From NCBI RefSeq assembly GCF_964340395.1, contig NC_135557.1, positions 15,928,867-15,992,866 on the forward strand: a stretch of DNA of 64,000 nt, written 5' to 3'. Position 1 is the stretch's first letter; each line of letters begins with the position of its first letter. Below the pieces are notes generated by a model, which did no database searches, was not told the DNA's origin, and saw only the letters and a program-made list of their open reading frames with translations. The position numbers were made by a program, and so were the translations under genes. This stretch comes from Glandiceps talaboti. Taxonomy: Eukaryota; Hemichordata; Enteropneusta; Spengelidae. Shown in pieces: positions 38,380 through 51,109 of this stretch.

Positions 38380-38733
38380 GATTCCAGTGTCTTGGCCAAT
38401 TAACAGTCACAGTAAACAATGTAGAAACTGCCACAGAAGGAGACGCTTCGACCACAATCTCGTGTACATATAGTGGCTTTGCAGAGACTCCAATAACAAT
38501 TATCATCACTTGGGAGAAAACAGACCTTGATACTGGACAAAAAGAATTCTTAATTCAGCAGTTTGATGGTTTCCCAGACAGTATTGGTAGGTACAGCGTA
38601 GAAGGACAAGCTACGTTGAGGATAACAGGTCCAGTTACAATTGAGGACAGGGGAAGATATACTTGTAAAATAACGATCATTGGAAGCCTTACCAGTGGGA
38701 CAGAACAAGCTGGCGTAGAATTAGTCATACACA
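38380..38733 (+). CDS. Plus-strand IgSF gene, V-set immunoglobulin domain exon
   Basis: A 354-nt exon, phase 1 at both ends, encodes a V-type Ig domain with no in-frame stop. The acceptor is tttgatttgtag before GATTCCAG and the donor is GTAAGT at 38734. Numbering from the start methionine, the B-strand cysteine is about residue 51 (TTISC), the core tryptophan about 67 (IIITW) and the F-strand cysteine about 118, in D-R-G-R-Y-T-C. The 66-residue spacing fits the V-set. The strand E region carries ATLRITG before the F strand, as is usual. An extra cysteine at about residue 26 lies before the domain. The exon has no methionine codon, so a method that scans only from start codons misses it. A long TG microsatellite ends about 95 nt upstream of its acceptor. 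Probable function is extracellular recognition or adhesion; the ligand is unknown. Confidence 0.93.
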
Positions 38734-39679
38734 GTAAGTAACTACAATTTCACTTGTCAGTTTCTAAAGTATTAAGATTTTTAACCAAGAAGCTTGGGTC
38801 TCTGGTTTGACAAACTGTTCCTGTGATCACCCTCTTCAAGCCAGATAGCTGTATCTCTTGGCTGTGAGGTTTTTACAAGCTCAAAACTCTGTCATGGAAG
38901 CCATCTTCAATTTTCCCATAATGCTTGTAGGTGTCAAAGGTCAAGTTCTCAACTACATGCAAAAAGCCATGATTTTTTTTAATCAAAACATGATTCTTTA
39001 TATTCTAGCAATATTATGCTTTTGAGGGCAAGAGTGGAAGTCTCCTTCCATGTATTGTTCCTTAAATAATGCTTTGACATGAAAATTTCTTTAAGTGTGC
39101 ATGATATGACCTTTGACACAGCAGGGAATTCTGGGATAATCTAATATGGTGGAAAAATACTGAATATTGGAAAACACTTCATGACTATTACCAAAATATA
39201 TTTGAAGATATGGTCATAATAAAGATGGCCAGTCAAGTGCTTTTGAGTAAAGAGAAAAGCAGGGCTGTTGTTGTACAAGTTGGCAATGTTTATTTAATTG
39301 TAAATCCCTGTAGATCAGTTTGTTTTGGGTTTCCTGTTGTATCAGCTGAATTATCAACTATTGTTTTGTACACACACTGAAAAGGGATAAAATTGTAATA
39401 TCATCAAGAGCTGTGATCTCTAACTAAACATAAGTGATAGCACACATGTTGTGAAGGCCTACAGTTTTACTACCCCAGGGCATACTGTTTGACTGGTTCC
39501 CATAACCCCATAAAATAACATACAATGCAATTATACTACAGTGATTGAAATGCTTCAAGCATTATTTGACAAAGTGATGTGGACCTGTAAGTCTGTATTG
39601 ATTCTAAACAACCTTCAATAGTATGTATATACTGAATATACATAAGTTCGTGTAAAGACAATTTACCCTTCAGTACAAA

Positions 39680-40150
39680 TGTATGTAAGCCTGGAACTTC
39701 TTTGGAAATTTTTTTGGGAGAGAAAATAATTTTTTTGGGAGAGAAAATAATTTTTTTTTCTACAAATGTTTGTGTTTAAAGTTTGACTCGTAGACAATCT
39801 CCTATAAACAAGTTCTTGAAATGATGATGTTTGTAAGCCTGGAATTTCATGAGAATTTATTTTGAGAGAGAAAATGAAAACTTTTTATTAATGTTTATGT
39901 GGGTATTGATTCTCGACAACAGACTGATTATAAAGATTTTATGTCATCCATCAGTTTCTAAGCCTGGGATGTCTACATACACAATATTTTTGGAGAGAAA
40001 ATGAAAACTTATTAGTAACATTTGCTTTGGTTATTCTTTTCGGCATCTTTCTGATTATACAAATTCTTGTTGATACACTTTCATTCTTTGTGTTTCTACA
40101 TGTAAGCCTGGAACCTCTTTCTATGAAACTTTTTTTGGGGAAAAAGGAAA
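39680..40150 (+). repeat. Diverged tandem array, about 130-140 bp period, four copies
   Basis: The phrase tgtaagcctggaa[ct]ttc, or taagcctgg.a.., followed by ttttttggg(ag)agaaaatgaaaa recurs near 39685, 39830, 39958 and 40102. The first copy also contains a local duplication of gagaaaataatttttttgg. Confidence 0.75.
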
Positions 40151-40844
40151 AGCATGCAATAATCAATTTCTCTTGATTAGTGATTTCCAGAAGTAGAATC
40201 TATAGTGGAGCACTTGCCTGAACAGAAAGTTACCAAGTAATTTTGACTTTGAACGAACTGTTTCTTGTGTACAATATTGTTGTCGGAGTGAAATGGTGTA
40301 AAATACTCATGTAACTGCTCAGTTTGCTTTGTCCGACTTACAGTAAGTAGAGTGTTATACAGTAGAGCTGATTGATCAACTGCGTCATAATTATAGGGTG
40401 TTTATATTACTTGTTGAAAATGAGATATTTGCCGACAAACGTTTTTCAACAAACAAAATGATTTCCAGATACCAAATATTTGATCCCATGTTGTGGAACA
40501 TCAGTCTCAGGAGTAGACATATGGCTGCCGGTTTTTCCATCTGTGTCGGCTTTTTCCTTCTGTGTGAGGTTCTCCCTAAACACTCATACATATATATTTT
40601 CCCTGAACCACATCTTGTGAGTTTGTAGATTTCATCTCCGTAGAGAAGTTAGATCATTCTCAGTAGGTGTCAGGTGACATAAATGTATTTTTTGTGCTAG
40701 TCTAAAATCCAGTCATGTGGGACTTTGCTCTTGCTTGTCCACTGTGCAGGTTAAAAGTTGTATTCTTTACGATGTTATTGAAAGATCGTGTACTTACATG
40801 TAAGATGGAAATTTCTCTAGCATGCATTATTGAGTGACTTGAAC

Positions 40845-41490
40845 CTCTGTGAATGAATGAATAACATTGCTATTCGGAATAAAAACGACTCAACGAGTAT
40901 CACTTGTTGTCTAGCAATGTTGTTTGTATCTCGATTGATCTAAGTATTGAATTTTTGGCATACATGTTTTGTCTGATTGCAAGTGATCAGCACACACTAC
41001 ATGTAAGGTGGTGAGGTAATTGAAATTGAGAAGGATAACACTCAAGCAAAGGACTGTGAATCACTCTATTGTTCTGTATAAAAACCAAACGTCACTCGTG
41101 TCTGGCAATGTTGTTTTGTGCCAACTATGATCTGAGTGCGTGTTCTTTGATGTACGTGTTTGGTCTGATTGCAACTACAACTTAGTACAAGGAAGGTGTT
41201 AAGTAATTGAGAACTAAAACACTCACAAACTGAACTACAGTGAATCGGAGTATTATTCTGAATAAAAAGCAAACGTCACTCGTGCCTGGCAATGTTGTTT
41301 TGTACCTAGTATGATCTTAGCGTGTGTTCTTTGGCGTTTTGCCTGATTGTTCATGATCCTGTACTTAGGTATATAGTAAAGTAATTGATGTAGTTCCTGT
41401 GAACCGAATGTCTATGAATCTCATTGTTACCCAGAATAAAAATGAACGCCACTTTTGTCTGGCAATGTTGCTTTGTACTAACTACTTTTA
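40845..41490 (+). repeat. Tandem array, about 185-200 bp period, about 3.4 copies
   Basis: Each unit contains an attctgtataaaaa.c/aa.gtcactcgtg-type segment, then tctggcaatgttgttttgta, a gatct.ag.g segment, tgttctttg.tgta and gtctgattgcaa. Copies start near 40875, 41078, 41262 and 41450. Confidence 0.8.
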
Positions 41491-41803
41491 CAATGTACTT
41501 CAACTGAAGTAGTCATTCTGTCGTTGAACAACAGGGAATTTCTGCGCGACCCAGTTTCAGAGTCTTGTTCTATTTTCTCCTCCCACTTTCATTAAAAACG
41601 TGATGTGCGTCTGTCCCTGATATTATTCCTTGACAAAAGTTAAGTCCTTGTGGAGAACAGCTTTACACGTCCTGTATTATACCCAAGTATTGTTGTCACA
41701 TTGAACTGAGTTCCTGTCAGTCTCTCGAGAGATTTCAATCTAGCTTAGAAAGACTGAAGAACTCTAGCTTTCAATATGTATGTTGTGTCACCATAGTCTA
41801 GAT

Positions 41804-41867
41804 TTACCTGTGGTATCAAATCCTCTTCACCCTATGACTATGAGAGAGGTCTTGATGCCACAGATAA
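41804..41867. mobile_element. 64-bp TIR element, family TTAYCTGTGGYATCAA
   Basis: The left end TTACCTGTGGTATCAAATCC and the right end, reverse complement TTATCTGTGGCATCAAGACC, are inverted copies. A related copy lies at 46651-46712. Confidence 0.65.
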
Positions 41868-42125
41868 CACTTGATTAAAAGAGAGATCTTGAGATTCTAT
41901 TCCATGGATAGCAGTAGATTAGCAGTATGTTTACCATGGCTCCTTTAGAAGTGAGATACGGGTAAGTGAAGGAGACTGTGGTATTTGGGTTAGTGATATT
42001 GGAATATAGGATAAAGTTGATCAGGTCAGTTCATAATGTGGTTATATGAGAGGCATTTACTATGATTTAGCCAGAGCAAACTTGTTATCACATGGAAGGT
42101 GGGCCCATTATCCTTCAAGTGCAAC

Positions 42126-42140
42126 CCCCCCCCCCCCCCT
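42126..42140 (+). repeat. Poly-C tract
   Basis: An uninterrupted C run in ordinary AT-rich sequence; a shorter one is near 31352-31364. Confidence 0.9.
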
Positions 42141-42229
42141 CAAAAAAAACACACCACCAACTAAACATCGAAAAACAAACTAAAATTAGAGCTTGAGGTA
42201 TGATATTTATTATGTATTGAAAAAATAGG

Positions 42230-43430
42230 CTTCAAATTTTGTGTCTGATATTTATGCTTGTAAGTTGTATGCTGAAGATAAGATACAAGTTGACACCTTA
42301 TTTAAATTCATCTCACAGATTGGATTTTAAGTGAATTTTTATAGTCACATGATTTCTTGTGTAAGTACCGATACTTGATATTCAAAGAAACAAACACTTG
42401 ATATCAGACATTTAATGCTTGCATACTAGTTTTAAGATAATAAGTGGATGAATAAAATAAATATTAATAAAATTCGTAGCACAGATTTGATTTTTAATAA
42501 CTTTATTCATATTATTTCTAGTGTAAGTAAGTAAGTACCAGAACTTGGCATTTAAAGGTCTACCCGAAACAACTTAGGCTTGTACGCTTGTGGTAAAGTA
42601 TTAGATGGATAAATGAAATTAATATTAATAAAATTCATCGTACAGATTCAATATTACATGCCTTTATTCTCATCATTTCTAGTGTAAGTAAGTATTAGCA
42701 CTTGACATTTAAAAGAACCAAAAAAAAAAAAATGCTTGCACACTTGTGAAAGTTTTAAGTGGATAAAAATTAATATTAATAAAATTCATAGCACAGTTTG
42801 GATTTAAAATGACTTAACTTGCATTATTTCTTGTGTACATGTACCATAGTAAGTACTCCTTAACATTAAAGGTATTCAAATTTTTTTTTGTGTCAAATTT
42901 TTTTACAAGCTTGAAGGTTGGGTGGGGGGGGGGGGGGGGGGGAGATAACATGCTTGAAGGTGGGGGGGGGGGATAACATGCTTGAACTTGAAGGTGAGGA
43001 GGGAATAACATGCTTGAATGTGGTGGGGGGGGGATAACATGCTTGATGGTGGGGGGATACATGTAACGTGCTTGAAAGTGGGGATAACATGCTTGAGGGG
43101 GATAACATGCTTGAAGGTGGGGGTGGGGAGATAACATGCTTGAAAGTGTCTGGTGGGGGGGGGGGGATAATATGAACTCAATCCTCATCCTTCCAACTAC
43201 TAATTACTTGTTTACAAATAACACCACCTTGGGAGAAAGAGGATTAATTTATTTCATGAATCTGATTTTAACTTAAGTAAACGTGGTAAAGCATTTAAAG
43301 GATTTCAAACGTTTGTGTCAGATATTTGTGTAAACTTAGAATGATGTTGTCTTAATTCATTTCGTAGATTCAATTTTAAGTTAAGTTAGTCACATATTTC
43401 TTATGTCAACTACTTACATATGTAACCTTT
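42230..43430 (+). repeat. Tandem array, about 150-166 bp period, interrupted by a G-rich minisatellite
   Basis: The segment attcat[ac][gt].acagatt.gat begins near 42314, 42480, 42641 and 42792, preceded by aataaatattaataaa in three copies and followed by tttctagtgtaagtaagta. Diverged copies resume at about 43225-43420, after the G-rich block at 42909-43170. Confidence 0.75.
42909..43170 (+). repeat. G-rich minisatellite, unit GATAACATGCTTGAAGGTG plus G run
   Basis: About nine units of gataacatgcttgaa followed by G runs of 3 to 19 bases, the longest at about 42924-42942. Unit length varies with the G run. The plus strand, which is the sense strand of the plus IsSF intron, has strong G-quadruplex potential. 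Proline-rich frames on the minus strand are repeat translations. Confidence 0.92.
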
Positions 43431-44249
43431 TAAAAACCTAGATTTTCACTGTAGACAGCTTGCAAGTTGCATGTGATTGATATTTCAAAATACCAGATTG
43501 TAATCTGGTACATGTATTCTAGAAATTATGTCCACATGCCGAGTACCCATCCAGGCTATTAAATCACTTACCCTTCATTACATACTGCAATCTGGGCGGT
43601 CTTCTTTCAAACTTCTCAAACGTGTCGTAGAATAAATTAGGACTCATATTTTGTGTGCCAGACTGGAAAAGATGCCTTGAAGAAGGGATGGGGTCACCGT
43701 TAGGTCAAAGCCAGTGGTTGCCATAGTAACAGTCAGTACAACAGCGCATATGATATATACATGTACATGTACAATTATCGGAAGGTTGACTCAATTTAGG
43801 ATACAAAAGTTTGACAATGCTGAAGACTTTATTTGCCCAAGAACACCAGTTTTACTAAACTGTTTTCACAAAAATGTTTGTTTGTTATATCTTGTCTCGT
43901 AATTATAGTAAGAAAGTGAATCTGTATCTTACAAGGTTGAAGTTTGAGACAAAACTTTTCGAAACATTTCTACATGCAGTTTCTTCGTGATTGAAACGTT
44001 CTTCACAAAATACTTGAGACCAACTCTAGTGTAAGTAATACACCAAGGTCTTAGAGAGGACAACTGTAACCCTTGCTAAGAGATTTACATTGTATCTTGG
44101 TTTTACTTTCTCAAGAGTTAATGAAGAGCATCTTGAGAGCTTCTTAAGATAGTAAAACCAACTTGCTATCTGGTTTAATATCCTGACTACAGTATCATCA
44201 AGCCAGATAGCCAAGTCTCTACATGCATATGCTACATGTAGAAGACGTT

Positions 44250-44517
44250 TAGTCTAGTTCCTGACAGGGACTGTATTCCGTACTACAATGTACTTCATCA
44301 CTATCCCAGTCTATATCTATCCTAGTCTGAATGAGCGGTGACGATCGACAGACCGTCAATTTGTGATGCATTACTGTAATACTACTAACATGCGCTGTTC
44401 GTGCTCTGCTAACCGTGGGGTTGAACCATAATTAATGCCTTTCATCAGGGCCTTAACTAGACTGGGATAGTGATGAAGTACATTGTAATACAGAATATGG
44501 TGTCAGGAACTAGACTA
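44250..44517. mobile_element. 268-bp element with about 60-bp inverted termini
   Basis: The left arm starts TAGTCTAGTTCCTGACAGGG and ends catcactatcccagtct at 44312. The right arm (44459-44517) is its reverse complement with a few mismatches, ending gtcaggaactagacta. The 146-bp interior has no open frame. The outer eight bases match the TAGTCTGG family's left end. Confidence 0.85.
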
Positions 44518-46650
44518 GGAGATGTGCTAAAGAGCCTGTATCATGTTATTTGTAAGGCTTCGTATACCCTTTGGTGGTGTACATGTAGAAGGTCTTTGTC
44601 TTCTATACACAAGTAGTGTTAGTGCCTTACATACCAAATCTAAAACAATAGTCAATTAATCACTCAGTCTACATGTATGTATACTTAGCAGATCAATTGT
44701 AATTAAAAGTGGAACTAAACAACACATTAACTGAGACAAATAGAGTTTTGCATATTTAATGTAAAAAACATGTAAGCCTATGTGTAAGTATCATGAGTAT
44801 GGTACTACATTCTAGTCTGGATGCCAACGTTTGAGTGGCAGTGCATTTTGGACTGTGCCGTAAAAGAGGCTATGGTTTAGGACAATGGAGTGGAGGTGTA
44901 GATTCTGCATAGGGAGTAGACTCTCTAGGTATATTCATATCTCCTAGCAGTCAGTAAAACTTACTAAGTCAGGGTCAAATTCAGGTAGTACGAGAAGACA
45001 GTCTAATTTAGGCTTTTGTCTTCAGCTAGAAAAATCTCGGCCATTTGTCTGCCATTTTACTAATTTTCTCACAAAAAAATTTGTCTCTTTTCAAAATATT
45101 TTTGTAAATTTATTTCGATTTTTGACTGAAATTTGAGTATAAAACTGTAAGTAGCAGATTTTACCAAAATTTGTCGGAAATATTAAAATTTTTATGATAT
45201 TTTACAATATTTCGTGTTTTGAATCGAAGCATACAGATTTGTAAATCATAAATGTCATGAAGTAAAGGGATTAAAACCAGAGGTTGATGATTCTTAAGGA
45301 AGTGTCCCTAAGGCACATCATGTTTGGAGTCCGATATCAGTCAACTTCCAAGGCCATCTGGAAATTCATGCAACAAACAACATTGCCATTCCCCCTGGCC
45401 TCTGTTTTTAAGTGACCAAACAACACTGCCTGTTCCCTGTGGCCTGTGCTTTCAATTCATACAAAAATAAAAAGAGTAACAAGGATATTGCGTTTGTCGA
45501 AGTACTTCCCTCTCGTTTTTTGCCAACTACAGGATTTATGAGTCATAGCATTGAACAAGTGGGCGATGTAAATGTCGTACTTTTCTCTCAAAAGAGATCG
45601 TAGAAAATCAAAACTGTTTCATGTACAAGACTACCAGAACTACAGCCTTAGTCTGCATTGTAAATGCCAATGTGGTATTGAATGATCTCTAACCCTGTCT
45701 GGTCAAATGAAAGAGAAATCTTTAAGATTCGATGAAGGATGGCTTGACTATTTGAGCATAGACCATTTGTTTATTGTTGATTTTGGTTATAGACCTATTG
45801 CAATATGCAGGACATATGTTCAAAAATCAACTCCAGGCAGTAACATACGACATGCAGGCTTTGAGAACTCAAGATGCATACAGGGTACAAATTATTAGCA
45901 TGGGGATTTGGGCTATCAGACTCAATATACTGGCTTGGCTGATGTGATAGTGAATGACACTTAACACAGATAGCCAGTGTCTCGGATTCAATACACTGAA
46001 CAGATTCTGATGAACTACATTGGAGACAGATTGGCATGTCTTTCGGTGAACGAAATGGAGATGTACAAGACATTATTTTTTTTAAAAAAGGAATGACAGG
46101 GAAAACAATACAGCTGATGACTCAGAAGGATTTGGTTACATAACCCTGAAGAAGTGCAATTGGTAATTTAGTCTATATTGTTTTGGAGCTAACCGACCAT
46201 AAATCTGTGTTTTGTGATTTATTGTACACGCGGAGACAAAACAACGAAGTCCGAAATCACTGACAGTTTCTAAAGATTGGGTTTAAAATCAGGTATCCAT
46301 ACATCACATACAGATACAGGAACAATACATAGTTTTCAAAGAACAGAGAACAAACAACACTTTTGATGATTCAGCAGGATTAGACCAGATTTAATTACAT
46401 AACAGTAATTTGTCATTTTGCATGTACATGTACATCACGGTCTAAAATGTATCCAACCTGAAGTCCGGTCTTTTCCTAATTACACTTCATTATATTGTCA
46501 TTAAGCGACTTGTGTTGATTGTTCTTTAGAGCCAGTGTGTCTTGAACAGGCACTTTGAATTCTAGAACAAGTCTTGGCAAGAAGTATTTTCATCAACTTT
46601 TTTAAATTCAAAAACAGGCATTTACTTAGCTAAAACTTGTCTAGTACTAT

Positions 46651-46712
46651 CCTGGCATCAAATCTCAAGATCTCTCTTGCAAAGTAGTATGAGATGATTT
46701 AATACCACAGGT
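46651..46712. mobile_element. 62-bp TIR element, family TTAYCTGTGGYATCAA, copy 2
   Basis: Left end CCTGGCATCAAATCTCAAG; right end in reverse complement CCTGTGGTATTAAATCATC. Fragments near 29530 and 34884 share ATCTTAAGAT and GAT[TA]CGATACC-type words. Confidence 0.6.
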
Positions 46713-46991
46713 TGCATCGAGACAACAACAACAACAACAAATAAAATCAACTAGTAGTGAATGAAAATGGCTAAATTCTTTGTTCAGAAGAGTTATGTTG
46801 GTGGAACAATATATTGAATCTCATTCTGACTTTCTTCCACAAATTCCAGACAAACTTGTCTTCAAATGTGTAGAAAGATTACGATTTCATATCTTCGTTA
46901 CTGTTACAACCTAAATGCAAACACACAGAATCTTATAAAACATTGTAAATTTTATCGGATTCCTGAACCCCTCTCAGTTACCAAATTCAGA

Positions 46992-47027
<36 letters not shown>
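46992..47027 (+). repeat. AATC tetranucleotide microsatellite
   Basis: Nine tandem AATC units with no interruption. Confidence 0.95.
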
Positions 47028-49077
47028 TTTATTACGCTACACACACTAACAGAAAGTGTGGTATGGTACAAATTTAGAAACAAAATACCAAGTACACTTG
47101 CAAACAAATGCACAATGCCAGTTTCAAATATTGTAAATTTGACCAGCTTCCCCTCTCTCTCTCCCTTTCTGTTCCCATGTTCTAAAACATCCTCAAAAAC
47201 AACCTGTGTACTGCTGTTGTTGTAATGTTTCTTAGCGCCAAACCACATGTCTACCCCTCAAGTCCAGGACCCCAGGAGATTCCTGTTTAAAATTGTTAGT
47301 GTGAATGACTGGCTTCACAACTTAACCTTGTAAGTTGAAGTATCAGCCATTGTTACTCAAACGTGTAGCCTTTAGTTTTCATAAAAAGACCCATTTAAGT
47401 ACTTAAAATGTGACAAATCCGTATCGATCCAGTCAAACAAAGAGGAAATAACAATAAGCAACATTCTGATGATGTCATCACTGACCCTTGACCTCTCCTG
47501 TGGGCAGACTATAGTAACACCCATGGTTTTCTTTTCATGAGTCATCTAATACATGTAAATCAATAATTCTTCTGCTCAGGAATTAACTTTTTTTTGGAAA
47601 AAAAGTTTTTAGGGGTTGTTTTTTGGAAATTTTTATAATCAAAGAAAAAGTATAGTTGCTGTGTGCCACAATTCACAACGAGTGAATTTGGTCCAGATTG
47701 AACTGGAAGGACTCAAAGTTGCATTATGTAAATTAAGGTTCGGTTTCAAATAGTAGTAGTCAGAGTTTTAGCCTGAACTAACAACATGGCTGCCTTGATG
47801 TGTGGGTGTAAAAGATTACCTATGTATGACATCATATGACAATATCATTTATTCTGTACATGTTTTGATGTTCTGTAGACTGTCTACTTACTGCACCTGT
47901 GACTGCTACACCCCTTCAACTTCAAGGCTTCACAGTCACTTTTGGGTGTGAGGCTCATTACAAAATTGAAACTGTTACACACTCTGCTGTAATACATTAA
48001 CAAACATCAGGGAAAGCTGGATAGCGAATGAGTGTAACTGAGTCACAGATCAAGCATAGATGTTCTGAAAACAATAACTGTGCAATGATTGGCACTTCAC
48101 ACCTGTTAAAATTTACAAAACTGATTAGCAGTGACACATTTCACTGATGTGAAAGTAAACAAGAGATACAGTAAGTAAACAAAATAAACAAAGCATTTCC
48201 TGTGGAGAACCTATTAGCTCCTAAGATGTTGCACTGAGGTTTATGGATTCCTGATAGTCCTGTAGGGTCTATGATAGAACCTCTGAGATAGTACAAATCA
48301 TGTAAATATTCTAGATACATACAGTATGCTAGATCAGCTCTAGCCTGGAGACTTTTATGTGTAATAGCTATGTATTGACAATGTCATTTGCTGGGATGTC
48401 ATGCCAGATAGCCTAGTCTAAGGCTTAATCTAAAGGCTATGGCTTATTTTCACATATACCCTGCAATGTTCAACCTCATCACAGTAGAGGGACTGTGGTA
48501 AAATAGAGCCATTGAAATGGGCAAATCTGGTTTAGTACTAGTAGAGGCCTGCTGTACACTATAGCAAGGCATTATGGGAAATAAACCATGTCAAGAGCTT
48601 CATAGCTCTTGAAGCAATAGCCGCACAATTCTGAGGCCAGCTGTGAGAACACAAAGACGTTCCTAACATAAATGTAACTTCTCAGGTAGACACAGACCAT
48701 GAGATGAGGGTTTTACTGTGTCAAGAGGTTAATTCATACACTGAGAGAAAGTAAACAGAGCGCACTGAGAGGCCATCCAAGATACTTCAGTTGTCTTCAG
48801 GTGTGTGGAGAAGGTCGTTTGGTGCCACTTCCCAACAGTTGGACACTAATCCTAGTACAAGACAGACAGCTAGGTCTATTGTTGGTCAAGTGTCCATAGT
48901 GCTCTACTAGCCTAGACTCTAGGACTGTAGTTAATTTGGGCTACAGCCTCTTCTCAACTCACTCGCAAGTAGCATCAAATGACAGTTTCCTCTCTTTGCT
49001 CTGTGTGTCCTCTTCTTCTTTCCCTCCTCTGCTCTCGCCTATCTATTCCTCAAGACTTTCTGCCTGTCTGTCTATGG

Positions 49078-49179
49078 TATGTATGTATATACATACATAC
49101 GTACGTACGTACATATGTACGTATGTATGTATGTATGTGTGTATGTATGTATGTATGTATGTATGTATGTATGTATGTA

Positions 49180-49210
<31 letters not shown>

Positions 49211-49233
49211 ATGTATGTATGTATGTATGTATG

Positions 49234-49267
<34 letters not shown>

Positions 49268-49371
49268 TGTATGTATGTATGTATGTATGTATGTATGTAT
49301 GTGTATGTATGTGTGTGTGTATGTATGTATGTATGTATGTATGTATGTATGTGTATGTGTGTGTATGTGAG
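49078..49371 (+). repeat. Long GTAT/GTGT compound microsatellite
   Basis: About 290 bp of mostly GTAT with GTGT, GTAC and one ATAT variant. Long frames on both strands are repeat translations. A C/T- and TGTC-rich stretch continues to about 49500. Confidence 0.95.
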
Positions 49372-49515
49372 TGTCTGTCTGTCAAGTATCCATCAGTGTT
49401 TGTCTGTGTTAGTCAGTCTTTCTGTATGTTTGGCTTAACTCACTCTGTCTCTGTGTCTATCTGTCTGTCCGTATGTATCTGTCCGTTTGTGTTTGTCAGT
49501 CTCTCAGACTTGATC

Positions 49516-49562
49516 TGTCTGGGGAGATGTAAATCGTAACGATACTGTATAGGAACTAGACT
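49516..49562. mobile_element. Truncated TIR element, family TAGTCTGG
   Basis: Contains agatgtaaatcgtaacgata followed by ctgtataggaactagact, the right half of the family in reverse orientation. The left half is lost. Confidence 0.6.
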
Positions 49563-50739
49563 CTCCTCAAACTGTCCCTCACTTTTTATCTCTCCTCCCC
49601 TATTTGCCTTTCAGCCCTCCCCTGTCTGTATTTTCGTAGTACATATAGAGCTAACCAATTGACAAGTAAACATTAATAAAACTACCTACACATAGCCAGA
49701 ATATTTTCAATCAATTATTGAGAGTGACACATTCTTGTTGAACACAATCATGATGTGTACATGCTGATAAAAATCAATGTCTGTTAAAGTGGTAAAAATT
49801 TCAGATATTTCCATTGTGTTTCTGTTGACAGAGGGTCCTCTTAGCCCAGAACCCAGTCTCCATTCCTAGTAATTGTAGCCTGATATCCGTGGTTGTCATA
49901 GGCCCAGATACTCGGCTATCTAACTCCACATATTGGCCTTGTCTTACCCAGCCCAGAGACTTGGCTATCTCTAGGCTTGACAAAAACCACCAATTCTCTC
50001 TGCAACAATTGATGATAACTCACTCAACTAAATTCACTTGTTTTCACTTATAAAATGTAGTGAGAATATGATTAACGCATTCCATACAATGTTTTTTGCT
50101 AAGGTTGGGGAACCTCCGTAACAGAAAGGGGGAGTATGGTAAAATTGGCGTAGTATTCATTGAATGCATAACTTTGGTGATGAACTCAGGTAGATTTTGT
50201 CAGCGTACCAAATTTAACAAAAACACAGGTAAATTAGAACAGGAGAGCTCATTAGAACAATTCTAGTTTGAAACAAAAAAATAATAATGTGATTCATCGT
50301 ATTGTTCTTCTTGAAACTACAAATATATCACCTGAGGCAAGATTAGAACATAATTGCGAGTAAAGATCATTACCCTAGTTAGCAGTATTTAGTTGACATG
50401 CATGTTACAACAAGCCTGTAGCATGACTAAGTAGTCGGGTTAATATTTGAAGCTGTGTCTTTGATGACCCTTTATAGGTTGTAGTTTGTAATGGCAGTAC
50501 AAATAGATGAATCAGTAGTTAGTTGACATAGAGCCCAGCAGAGATGGTCTTAAAATCAACAACTTGCATTCTCTTGTTGTTTTAACGTACACTTCAAGTT
50601 AAAGTAGATGTATTTGTGATAGAGACCACTCAGACTAATGATGACAAGTATTGTTATTTTCCTTCGGTGTTTTGTTTGTCAACTTGCTTTCCTTTGTGTT
50701 ACATGTCTTAATTGGACTGTTTTGGTTACGTTATGAAAT

Positions 50740-51005
50740 TGTTGCCTACAGGTGTACTAAGTGTAGATGCAGGTGTTGTATGGAGGTGGAAATATGAAAA
50801 TATTGGGATGCCAATTTCCCTGTGGTATTTTATGTTTATTGGATCGCTTTCTTTTGGCTGGTTTGTTAAATTTCTTTTGGTGTCAAGATTTAGGTCCAAT
50901 ATGAAACAATGTGAAGTTGGTACATACAGGTGTATATGTGTAGGCACAGGTGTTACATTGGGTGGAAATATGAAAATATTATTATTCCCTGTGATATTAT
51001 AGGTT
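50740..51005 (+). repeat. Two-copy duplication, about 185-bp spacing
   Basis: Shared words are tacaggtgta, gtag.[tc][ag]caggtgtt, ggtggaaatatgaaaatatt and tccctgtg.tatt.ta. Confidence 0.75.
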
Positions 51006-51109
51006 TGTCAGCATGTTTTCTACTTGAATCAACATTTTAGACTCGCCATACAATTCTTACACACATTTATAGATGATAATATGTATATATATACATGTAA
51101 ATACTATAA

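Noticed and set aside
42814-43188. Proline-rich minus-strand frames
   Set aside because: Translation of the G-rich minisatellite; all three frames are open for the same reason.
48936-49539. Long frames up to 186 codons
   Set aside because: They run through the GTAT array at 49.1 kb; no exon signals or domain.
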